From NCBI GenBank assembly GCA_963749535.1, contig CAVVNF010000019.1:124001-188000 (forward strand): a DNA stretch of 64,000 nt. The letters are read 5' to 3'. A program made the translations under genes and the position numbers. The notes under the pieces are model-generated. The model was not told the DNA's origin. It was given only the letters and a program-made list of their open reading frames with translations, and did not search any database. Positions 57,377 to 64,000 of this stretch are shown here, one piece after another; positions within the stretch are counted from its first letter, which is position 1, and each line of letters opens with the position of its first letter. Source of the stretch: Chersky-299 sp963749535. Its GTDB lineage: Bacteria; Actinomycetota; Thermoleophilia; RBG-16-64-13.

Positions 57377-58405
57377 CTAGGGCCGCGTGTGCATGCCGAG
57401 GTACTTGTTGGTGAGGCCCACGGCCTCCAGGCGGTCGGTCTGCATGGGCAGACAGGCGCGCACGCCGTCGATGGTCTCCGGGATGGTGACCGCCTCCTGA
57501 GGGATATAGATGGCGAACATGAGGTCTTTGCCGGAGAGGCCGATGCACTCCTCCCAGACGCCTATCTCGTACATGTCGGCCCTTTTGGCGCCCAGATGCC
57601 GCGCGTACTGGAAGAACGCCGCGTTCGAGTTGAAGCCGTCGGCGATCTTGACTACCCGGATGCGCGGATGCTCTTTGAAGATGGCGATGGCCTCGTCCAC
57701 GCTGATCGACTGCTTGGGCGTGGCCACCATGTTGATGATGTGGCCGTGGGTGACCGGCGTGTGGACGAGCAAGCCGGTGGCCTGCACGTGGGGCATGATC
57801 TTCATGAGGTCCACACACTGGTGGTTGGGGACCTTCTCCACCTGCAGCACGTCCACGAGGCCGCGGTGGGTGTCGCCCGGGTCGGCCACCCGGCGGATGA
57901 TGGTGATGGCGACCTTCTCCATGCCCACGGTGCGATCGAGAGCGTCCACCGCCCGCACGAGGCCGGTGGTGTTGCACGAGGTGAGCTTCAGGAAGTCTTT
58001 GCCTATGCCCTTCTCGTAATTGGCGTAGCCGTGGAAGAAGACGTCGGCGATGTCGTCCTTCTCCCCACCCTGGAAGATGGCCTTCACGTCGTGCTTACGG
58101 TAGAGGTCTTTCATCTTGGCGCCGATCCCACCGGGGGTGGCGTCCAGGGCGACGTCGATCTTGCCCAGGAGATCATCCAGCGTTCCCGCGAGCGGGATTC
58201 CGGCTTCGGCGAACTTGCCCGCCTTCTCAGGCTCCACCGAGTAGACCGGGTAGGAGACCCCGCTCTCGTAGAGCGCACGCAACGGCAATGTGGGAGCGAC
58301 GTCAGCCACGCCCACCAGTTCCATGTCACCCTGCAGCGCCACACCATCGGCGAGCCTGCTGCCGATAGTGCCGTATCCGATGACGCCTACTCGTACTTTG
58401 CTCAC
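57377..58405 (-). CDS. gap2: type II (archaeal-type) glyceraldehyde-3-phosphate dehydrogenase
   Basis: The 342-residue protein begins VRVGVIGYGTIGSRLADGVA and has the archaeal signature LTSCNTTGLVRAVDAL with the catalytic Cys, DATPGGIGAKMKDLY, AIFQGGEKDDIADV and IRRVADPGDTHRG. These are features of archaeal type II GAPDH, not of the common bacterial GapA (SCTTN). It interconverts glyceraldehyde 3-phosphate and 1,3-bisphosphoglycerate. GTG 58405 has AAAGGG upstream. It is followed by pgk in one operon. Confidence 0.94.
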   Translation of the reverse strand: MSKVRVGVIGYGTIGSRLADGVALQGDMELVGVADVAPTLPLRALYESGVSYPVYSVEPEKAGKFAEAGIPLAGTLDDLLGKIDVALDATPGGIGAKMKDLYRKHDVKAIFQGGEKDDIADVFFHGYANYEKGIGKDFLKLTSCNTTGLVRAVDALDRTVGMEKVAITIIRRVADPGDTHRGLVDVLQVEKVPNHQCVDLMKIMPHVQATGLLVHTPVTHGHIINMVATPKQSISVDEAIAIFKEHPRIRVVKIADGFNSNAAFFQYARHLGAKRADMYEIGVWEECIGLSGKDLMFAIYIPQEAVTIPETIDGVRACLPMQTDRLEAVGLTNKYLGMHTRP

Positions 58406-58471
58406 TGGTTCATCCCTTTCATTCGCTACATCGACTAACCGCGCCCCCGCTGATCCGGCCGAGCCGCCCAC

Positions 58472-58845
58472 CGTCCTTCTCGTCCGTCACCTGCGCGCAC
58501 ATCTCCCGCCATAGCAGGTTGTGCGCCTTCTCGCGCGGCACGCCATCGCGGGGCCTCAAGCCGGCGGATTTAGAGAATACCCCACCCCACCTCGGAAAAC
58601 ACACGCCGGCGCTCCCAGGGAACGGCGGCCTCCCGTGATCCAGAGCCACACTCGCCGCGGAGCCATTCGCCACCCGGGCCCGCTTCGATGCGTCACTCGT
58701 CAGTGGTCATGCCTCAGCCCCTACGCCTCACCCGCCGGCTTGACAAGTGCAGTTCCCGCGGGCATCCTCTGCCAGGCCGATGGGTCCCGCGTCGCGTCCG
58801 ACCCACGGGCAAGCGCCCATACTCGAGTCATGGGGGGATTCGGCC
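58472..58845. promoter_or_regulatory. divergent intergenic region between gap2 and uxaE with a candidate uxaE promoter
   Basis: This is the longest gap without a secure gene apart from the rny leader. On the plus strand a perfect TTGACA (58740-58745) is followed after 17 bases by CATCCT (58763-58768), about 75 nt before the uxaE ATG. The region otherwise shows no clear operator or RNA element. A minus-strand open frame (58419-58673) overlaps it but shows no family similarity. Confidence 0.4.
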
Positions 58846-60090
58846 ATGTTGCTTCCAAGATTCAGCTTCGGCGTGGGTGACCGGTTCGGCCGTGAGGGCA
58901 TCGCTCAACTCACGGCGTTCCTGGAGATGGAAGAATCCGGCGTCGATGTCGTCCCAGTTTGGAACAAATCCAATCGGGAGCACACCATCGTACACACCCG
59001 GCCGGAGAGCCTCCGCGCAGAGGCCGACGGCGCGGTGCACGCACTGGTCTGGGACGGCCCCTACTTCGTAGACGCGGACCACATCAGCCTTCAGACTGTG
59101 GACGCTTTCATCGCCGACTGCGATTTCTTCACGCTCGACGTTGCTGACTTTGTCGGCAAGCCGACCTCCGACACTCAGATCCAGGATTTCGTCCGCCGCC
59201 ACACGGCTCAGGCCGGGAACCTCACGATCCCAGGGATCGACCACTCGCTGGCCATCTCCCGCGAGAACATAGTAGGGATCGCCCGGAAGTACCTCCGGGC
59301 CGTCCAGCAGGCTGGAGCCATCTACCGCCATATCGAGGCCGCGAAGGGGCCCGGACTGTTCGTCACGGAGGTCTCCATGGACGAGACAGACAGCCCACAG
59401 ACACCTACGGAACTCCTGTTCATCCTGGCTGCCATCGCAGACGAGGGCATACCCGCACAGACGATCGCCCCGAAATTCACCGGCCGCTTCAACAAAGGCG
59501 TCGATTATGTGGGCGACGTCGCGCAGTTCGAGCGGGAGTTCAACGAGGACCTCGCGGTGATCGCCTTCGCCGTCCGAGAATTCGGCCTATCCGATGGTCT
59601 CAAGTTGAGCGTCCACTCCGGCAGCGACAAGTTTTCCATCTTCGGCGCTATCGCGCGGGCTTTGAAGAGCCATGGGGCTGGCGTTCACGTTAAGACATCC
59701 GGTACCACCTGGCTAGAAGAGGCCGCGGGACTCGCTTTGGCCGGCGGCGACGGCCTTGCCCTCGCGAAAGAGATCTACGCAAGGGCCTACGGACGTTTCG
59801 ACGAGCTGTGCCAACCCTACGCGGCAGTCATCGACATCGACCAGGCGCTACTCCCTTCTCCGCAGACCGTCCAAGCGTGGTCGGGCGGCCAGTTCGCATC
59901 CGCCCTCCGGCACGACCCGACCTGCCCTGCCTATAACATGCACTTCCGCCAACTCATCCACGTAGGCTACAAAGTGGCCGCGGAAATGGGCGCAGACTAC
60001 TACAATGCTCTGGATGCGCACGCTCAGACCATCGCTCCTCTCGTGACGGAGAACATCCTGGAGAAGCACCTGAAGCCGCTCTTTCGATAG
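58846..60090 (+). CDS. uxaE: tagaturonate epimerase-like protein (UxaE family)
   Basis: This 414-residue protein resembles the UxaE family, which epimerises tagaturonate to fructuronate in hexuronate catabolism. Recognised segments include FSFGVGDRFGREGIAQL, KFTGRFNKGVDYVGD, LKLSVHSGSDKFSIFGAI and HVKTSGTTWLEE, with His and Asp residues likely to bind metal. ATG at 58846 has GGGGGGA seven bases upstream. It faces away from gap2-pgk and stands alone, without other uronate genes, so the real substrate may differ. Confidence 0.75.
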   Translation: MLLPRFSFGVGDRFGREGIAQLTAFLEMEESGVDVVPVWNKSNREHTIVHTRPESLRAEADGAVHALVWDGPYFVDADHISLQTVDAFIADCDFFTLDVADFVGKPTSDTQIQDFVRRHTAQAGNLTIPGIDHSLAISRENIVGIARKYLRAVQQAGAIYRHIEAAKGPGLFVTEVSMDETDSPQTPTELLFILAAIADEGIPAQTIAPKFTGRFNKGVDYVGDVAQFEREFNEDLAVIAFAVREFGLSDGLKLSVHSGSDKFSIFGAIARALKSHGAGVHVKTSGTTWLEEAAGLALAGGDGLALAKEIYARAYGRFDELCQPYAAVIDIDQALLPSPQTVQAWSGGQFASALRHDPTCPAYNMHFRQLIHVGYKVAAEMGADYYNALDAHAQTIAPLVTENILEKHLKPLFR

Positions 60091-60156
60091 TCATGATGAG
60101 ATAGCGGGTCCATCCGCATATATCGTGGATCGACCACGGGACCACTTGCGAGTGCA

Positions 60157-60315
60157 GTGCCGCGCATTCAGGTGCCCGTGTCGCTCAAGGTGTTCAATCA
60201 GCTCATCCTCGACGGCGAGTTCCGCATCGCCTACGACCGGGACGGTGCGGTGCTCCTTGTGCGGCAGGCTCCCGCCCCCGCCGGAGCATGGGTCGTCTCG
60301 CGCAACGGCGGCTAG
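60157..60315 (+). CDS. possible small protein of 52 residues, unknown
   Basis: From GTG 60157 an open frame reads VPRIQVPVSLKVFNQLILDG and ends VVSRNGG with TAG at 60313-60315, touching the ribF stop on the other strand. The composition (alternating hydrophobic and polar residues) looks protein-like, but no ribosome site is clear. It may be chance. Confidence 0.3.
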   Translation: MPRIQVPVSLKVFNQLILDGEFRIAYDRDGAVLLVRQAPAPAGAWVVSRNGG

Positions 60316-61268
60316 AACAGGTCCTTCCGGCTTTCGAAGTAGCCTCGAGCGATTTCCTCGTCCACATGGATCCGTTCGACCAGAGTCCCGCCGTCTGCGA
60401 ACGTCTGCTGATTGCGGATCTTCTCCAGGAAATCGACTGCGATCGTCGATCCGTAGAGCGTCCCCGCATAGCCAAGCAGCAAGGTTTCTATCCGCACCCT
60501 GCGGTCCACCTCGAAGGTGGGGTTGGTACCCACGCTCGTGACGGAAGGCCATCTTGTTCCGTCGGGGAGCAAGGTGCGCGTGACATACACGCCGAGCCGA
60601 GGTATTGCCAGCCCGGCTTCCACCGCAAGGTTCGCGGTGGGCGTCCCCAGCCCTCGCCCCCTATGCGCTCCGCCCACCACGATCCCTTCCAGCCTGTGGG
60701 GACGACCAAGCAGTTGGGCGGCCTCAGCCATGTGCCCGTTGCTGATCAGCATCCGAATCCGCGTGCTCGAGATGACCTCCCCAGCATCCTGCGCCAGCGC
60801 CACGGCATGTACGCTGAAACCATGATCATCGCCGTAAGCGCGGAGATCGGCGACGGTCCCGCAGCCCCCATGTCCAAAGTGGAAGTTCTCTCCCACGAGC
60901 ACTACGCGAGCGCCCAGCCTGGCCGACAGGACAAGCTGGCAGAAGGATCTCGGTGAGAGTTGCGCGAACGCGCTGTCGAAACGCACGGCCACCAGTTCGT
61001 CCAGCCCCAGGTCTTCGAGAAGCTGGGCTTTGCGCCCGAGGGTCGTCAGCAGCCGTGGCGCAGCGTGCGGCCGCAACACCGCCTCTGGATGAGGCTGGAA
61101 TGTCACCGCGGTTGCCACTCCCCCGGTCTCACGTGCTCTGGCGACCGTCTCGAGCACGATACGCTGGTGACCTCGGTGCACGCCATCGAAGACACCCACT
61201 GCGACCGCCCGCTGGGAGCCAGACAGCTCGGGGATGGTGTCCAGCCTGTCATAGAAGTACATCGTCAT
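60312..61268 (-). CDS. ribF: bifunctional riboflavin kinase / FAD synthetase
   Basis: The 318-residue enzyme turns riboflavin into FMN and FAD. The N-terminal nucleotidyltransferase domain has VAVGVFDGVHRGHQ and VTFQPHPEAVL, then ISSTRIRMLISNG; the C-terminal kinase domain shows VVGGAHRGRGLGTPTANLAV and SVTSVGTNPTF. ATG at 61268 overlaps the truB stop (ATGA). FMN made here is the ligand of the riboswitch at 3877-3983. Confidence 0.95.
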   Translation of the reverse strand: MTMYFYDRLDTIPELSGSQRAVAVGVFDGVHRGHQRIVLETVARARETGGVATAVTFQPHPEAVLRPHAAPRLLTTLGRKAQLLEDLGLDELVAVRFDSAFAQLSPRSFCQLVLSARLGARVVLVGENFHFGHGGCGTVADLRAYGDDHGFSVHAVALAQDAGEVISSTRIRMLISNGHMAEAAQLLGRPHRLEGIVVGGAHRGRGLGTPTANLAVEAGLAIPRLGVYVTRTLLPDGTRWPSVTSVGTNPTFEVDRRVRIETLLLGYAGTLYGSTIAVDFLEKIRNQQTFADGGTLVERIHVDEEIARGYFESRKDLF

Positions 61269-62185
61269 GCCGAACCCTCCCGGACCGGCGCTGGGAAGAC
61301 CACCGCCGCGCGCGCGACGCCGTCCGGCGTTTCCCATACGCCCAGAAGTCCGTCCTCACTGTAAACCCGGCAACGTCCCGCGGGCATGTCCCTCAACTCG
61401 CCGCCGTTGGCGGCCAGCTTGGCGTCGCGGCCGACGACGTCGTGGCGAGGGAGGAAACCCAGGGCCTCGGTCAACGCCATCACCGAGCGGTCCATCGCCT
61501 GGTAGCGCTCGGGGTTCAACTCGTCGGGCGCAAGCGCCTCCTCAACGGAAAAGAGCCCGACCCGCGTCCGCCGGAGAGTAGCGGCGTAGGCGCCCGCCCC
61601 GGTCACCTCGCCAAGGCCCTCGGCCAGCGTGCGCACGTAGGTACCGCGTCCGGTGCGCGCCAGGATCTCCGCCACCTGAGCATCCTCATTGAAAGAGAGC
61701 AACGAGAGTTCGTGCACCACGACTTCTCTTTCTGGCGTTTCGACGGTTTCGCCGCGGTGCGCACGGCGATACAACGGTTCACCATCCACTTTCACGGCCG
61801 AGGTGAGGGGGACTCGCTGCACGATGCGCCCGCGAAAAACGTTGAGAGCCGCCATTAGAGCCCGTGCGTCGGTCCTCTCGCCGGTGGATGTCAACTCGCC
61901 TGTGGGATCTGCCGTACTCGAAGTGGCACCGAACTGTGCCGTGAAAACGTATTCCTTGGGCAGATCCATCAGCAAAGACGAGAGCCGGGTAGCTTGGCCC
62001 ACCAGGATGAGCAGCAGGCCGCTGGCGAAAGGATCCAGTGTCCCCGCATGGCCGACTTTGACCTTGAGGCCGCGCCGGGCCGTCCGGACGACATCGAAGC
62101 TTGTGGGACCGACGGGTTTGTCGACCAGGACGACGCGAGACAGGTTCACTCCGCCAACCGTGACCGTGCGGTGACCTCCGCTCAT
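61265..62185 (-). CDS. truB: tRNA pseudouridine(55) synthase
   Basis: The 306-residue enzyme makes pseudouridine 55 in the T-arm of tRNAs. The catalytic Asp lies in GHAGTLDPFASGLLLILVG; VVLVDKPVGPTSFDVV opens the fold, and GTYVRTLAEGLGEVTG and a C-terminal PUA-like region (PAGRCRVYSEDGLLGVWE) follow. ATG 62185 overlaps the nrnA stop by 4 nt, so nrnA-truB-ribF are coupled. Confidence 0.95.
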   Translation of the reverse strand: MSGGHRTVTVGGVNLSRVVLVDKPVGPTSFDVVRTARRGLKVKVGHAGTLDPFASGLLLILVGQATRLSSLLMDLPKEYVFTAQFGATSSTADPTGELTSTGERTDARALMAALNVFRGRIVQRVPLTSAVKVDGEPLYRRAHRGETVETPEREVVVHELSLLSFNEDAQVAEILARTGRGTYVRTLAEGLGEVTGAGAYAATLRRTRVGLFSVEEALAPDELNPERYQAMDRSVMALTEALGFLPRHDVVGRDAKLAANGGELRDMPAGRCRVYSEDGLLGVWETPDGVARAAVVFPAPVREGSA

Positions 62186-63162
62186 AGGAGTGGCTTGATT
62201 TCCTTTTCCAGCCATTCTATGGTCTCCGGCACGCCCACGGCGCTGGTGAAGCCAGACGCGCGGACGTGGCCGCCACCCCCTTTCAGGGCTGCGAGCGCCG
62301 CGACGTTGACCTTCCCGTCGGTGGAGCGAAGACTCACCTTGCACTCTACCCCGCCGTCTTTTTGCCGTTCCCGCACGAGGGCCGCGACCTTGGCTCCCTT
62401 GATCTGACGAAGAATGTCGACTAGGCCCTCGGAGTACCCCTCGTCCGCGCCCACGGCAGCGAAGTCGCCGGCATTGAGCCAGGCCGTCACCAAGGCGCCT
62501 CCCAGGCGCAGCTCCAGGCGGCTGAGAGCCCGCTGTTGTAAAAGGAGCTTGGCCATGGGCATGTTCTCGTACACCCGCCGGTAGACCGCATTGACGTCCA
62601 CCCCTTCCTCTTGGAGTCGAGCGGCCATGCGGTGGGCGGCGGGAGTGGTGTTCGAATACTGGAAGCGGCCGGTGTCTGTCACGAGGCCGACGTACAAAGC
62701 GGTGGCTATCTCGCTATCGATCGGAAGCCCGCCTGCCAGGAACACGTCGTACAGGATGGCCGTTGTCGAAGCGGCGGTCGCGTCCACCAGATTGAGCGTG
62801 CCGTATCCAGGATTGTCCTGGTGATGATCGAGATTGACGGTGACGACGTCCTTGCCGAGGCCTAGAGAGCTCGAGCGAACAAGGGAAGCGCAGTCCATCA
62901 TGTAAGCCGTGGCGCCCGGCCCCAATACTGGAGGAGTCCCCCTGAGCACGGCGTCCAGTTTCGGCAAAAACCCGTATTCAGGCGGGAAGTCGCCGGTTCC
63001 CGGTATGTAGGCCCGGCACGGCACTCCCATGCGTTCGCACACCAGAGCGAGCGCCGTCACGCATCCCAGAGCATCGCCGTCCGGTGCCTCGTGGGCCACC
63101 GCCAAGACTTCGCGCTCCCCCCGAAGACGAGCCGCCAGTGCAGCCGGAGAGATCACGGTCAT
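62182..63162 (-). CDS. nrnA: DHH-family bifunctional oligoribonuclease / pAp phosphatase
   Basis: The 326-residue phosphoesterase degrades nano-RNA and pAp. Motifs: VAHEAPDGDALGCVTAL, MDCASLVRSS, NLDHHQDNPGYG, and the DHHA1 domain ending LKGGGGHVRASGF. ATG 63162 overlaps the rbfA stop as TGATG; the GTG one codon earlier is possible. The place between rbfA and truB is the usual one. Confidence 0.94.
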   Translation of the reverse strand: MTVISPAALAARLRGEREVLAVAHEAPDGDALGCVTALALVCERMGVPCRAYIPGTGDFPPEYGFLPKLDAVLRGTPPVLGPGATAYMMDCASLVRSSSLGLGKDVVTVNLDHHQDNPGYGTLNLVDATAASTTAILYDVFLAGGLPIDSEIATALYVGLVTDTGRFQYSNTTPAAHRMAARLQEEGVDVNAVYRRVYENMPMAKLLLQQRALSRLELRLGGALVTAWLNAGDFAAVGADEGYSEGLVDILRQIKGAKVAALVRERQKDGGVECKVSLRSTDGKVNVAALAALKGGGGHVRASGFTSAVGVPETIEWLEKEIKPLL

Positions 63163-63623
63163 CACTCGTCATCCTCCCGCTCGGGCTCGTCCGATCCCGA
63201 GTCCACATCTTCGGTGGCCACCTCCACCTCTTCCGCGTCCATCTCCTCGGGCGCCGACTCGGGTTCCAAGTCCTCGGCACCACTGGCCTTGAGCATCGCC
63301 TGGATCTTCATGCCATAGTCGATGCTGGCGTCGTAGACAAACTCCAGCTTTGGCGTGCGCTTGAGATGCAGTTCGTCGTTGATGCGCCGCTGCAAGAAGG
63401 CCTCTGAGGACCGGAGTCCCACCATGGTGGCGTCTTTCTCGACTTTCTTGCCATAGACGGAGACAAAGACTTTAGCGTAAGCAAAATCAGGGGAGGCTTC
63501 GACCCCCGTGAGGGTCACAAAACCTATGCGGGGATCCTTGATGTCCTGCGCCAGCGCCGTGCTGATGATCTCCTTGAGCGCTTCGTTCACCCGGCGCATG
63601 CGATATGTGGCTACGTTACGCAT
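63162..63623 (-). CDS. rbfA: 30S ribosome-binding factor A
   Basis: The 153-residue cold-shock maturation factor has a KH-like core (RMRRVNEALKEIISTALAQD, DPRIGFVTLTGVEASPDFAY, RRINDELHLKRTPKLEFVYD). A strongly acidic C-terminal tail of about 40 residues (EEMDAEEVEVATEDVD) extends beyond the common length. It overlaps the DUF503 gene by 8 nt and nrnA by one base. Confidence 0.95.
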   Translation of the reverse strand: MRNVATYRMRRVNEALKEIISTALAQDIKDPRIGFVTLTGVEASPDFAYAKVFVSVYGKKVEKDATMVGLRSSEAFLQRRINDELHLKRTPKLEFVYDASIDYGMKIQAMLKASGAEDLEPESAPEEMDAEEVEVATEDVDSGSDEPEREDDE

Positions 63624-63912
63624 CGACTTCCACTACCTCCGTCATACAAGAAGCCAGTTCCCATTCTTGACTGTCCAGATAGACTCTCAACCGGTCAAGG
63701 GCGCGCTCCAACACTTGCATGTCGGAGGCGGCCACAGCCATGACTATCCGCGACCGCTGCCAGAGATCCTGATGGCCCACCTCGGCGAACGTAGCGCCAT
63801 GGCGGCGCGTAACCGTGTCACGGATGCGCCGCAGGTACATGCGTTTGCCCTTGAGGGAGCCTGTCTCCGGGAAGAACAGGTCGGCCGTGAGGATGCCGAC
63901 GAAACCCTTCAT
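63616..63912 (-). CDS. DUF503 family protein
   Basis: The 98-residue protein begins FVGILTADLFFPETGSLKGK and contains GATFAEVGHQDLWQRSRIVM, both typical of DUF503 (YlxP-like) proteins. These are consistently found between infB and rbfA and have been linked to ribosome function, though no activity is settled. ATG 63912 lies 4 nt after the infB stop. Confidence 0.92.
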   Translation of the reverse strand: MKGFVGILTADLFFPETGSLKGKRMYLRRIRDTVTRRHGATFAEVGHQDLWQRSRIVMAVAASDMQVLERALDRLRVYLDSQEWELASCMTEVVEVDA

Positions 63913-63916
63913 GCTT

Positions 63917-64000
63917 CTATTGGGTGCGGGCAACTTCCTTTATCTCGTATGCCTCGATGATGTCGCCTTCGCGGATGTCGTCGAAACCGTCGATGTGGAG
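63917..64000 (-). CDS. infB: translation initiation factor IF-2, C-terminal end (partial)
   Basis: The last 27 codons at the window edge read IDGFDDIREGDIIEAYEIKE, then VARTQ and TAG (63919-63917). This is the conserved C-terminus of IF-2. The gene continues beyond 64000. Its position ahead of DUF503-rbfA is the standard order. Confidence 0.9.
   Translation of the reverse strand, partial: LHIDGFDDIREGDIIEAYEIKEVARTQ

Noticed and set aside
58419..58673. Minus-strand open frame of 84 codons overlapping the gap2 start
   Set aside because: It has no ribosome site or similarity and would overlap the good GTG start of gap2 in another frame.

Overview
This window reads as a chromosomal segment of a high-GC bacterium, packed with housekeeping genes and almost entirely transcribed from the minus strand. 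RNase J and RNase Y, RecX, an FMN-riboswitch-controlled rib operon, dapL-type lysine synthesis, a type IV pilus locus, a cell-wall-binding-repeat/L,D-transpeptidase protein and frequent GTG/TTG starts suggest a deep-branching, probably anaerobic Actinomycetota or a related Gram-positive lineage. That placement is inference; there is no rRNA in the window to fix it.

Layout by coordinate: 1-3983 is the riboflavin operon (transcribed ribD-ribE-ribBA-ribH) behind an FMN riboswitch. 4086-9942 carries rpe, fmt, def, priA and metK. 10040-17102 is a catabolic/uptake cluster: hotdog thioesterase, phenylacetate-CoA ligase, a complete branched-chain/aromatic-type amino-acid ABC transporter (livF, substrate-binding protein, livG, livM, livH) and an ACT-domain protein. 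17297-24915 is mixed: adenine deaminase, a membrane-anchored DUF4015 glycosidase-like protein, a polysaccharide deacetylase, lipB, small zinc-ribbon proteins, tRNA-Arg(CCG), ribonuclease Z and a Cys-rich unknown. 24985-31066 is a type IV pilus locus: three tandem major pilins, a TPR lipoprotein and four minor (pseudo)pilins. 31274-40870 holds dut, dapL, dapF, miaA, miaB, rny, recX, recA and thpR. 40873-53998 holds pgsA, rimO, a rodZ-like gene, selU, ftsK, rnj, dapB, an M16 peptidase, pnp and rpsO. 60312-64000 is the ribF-truB-nrnA-rbfA-DUF503-infB translation block.

Between ribF and rpsO, normally neighbours in this conserved block, sits an insert (54199-60315). It carries a three-CWB2 L,D-transpeptidase, an archaeal-type phosphoglycerate kinase, an archaeal-type (type II) glyceraldehyde-3-phosphate dehydrogenase and a tagaturonate epimerase-like gene. 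This is the most unusual biology in the window. A second point of interest is a promoter- and terminator-bounded non-coding stretch upstream of rny.

An important caveat: I count 16 single-base frame breaks in 13 otherwise well-conserved genes (ribD, ribE, priA, the liv substrate-binding protein, livM, the ACT gene, ade, the TPR lipoprotein, miaA, miaB, recX, dapB, pgk). Protein similarity continues across each break in another frame. Several of these genes are essential, so I read most breaks as sequencing or assembly errors and annotate the genes across them. No CRISPR array, transposase, integrase or prophage was seen.
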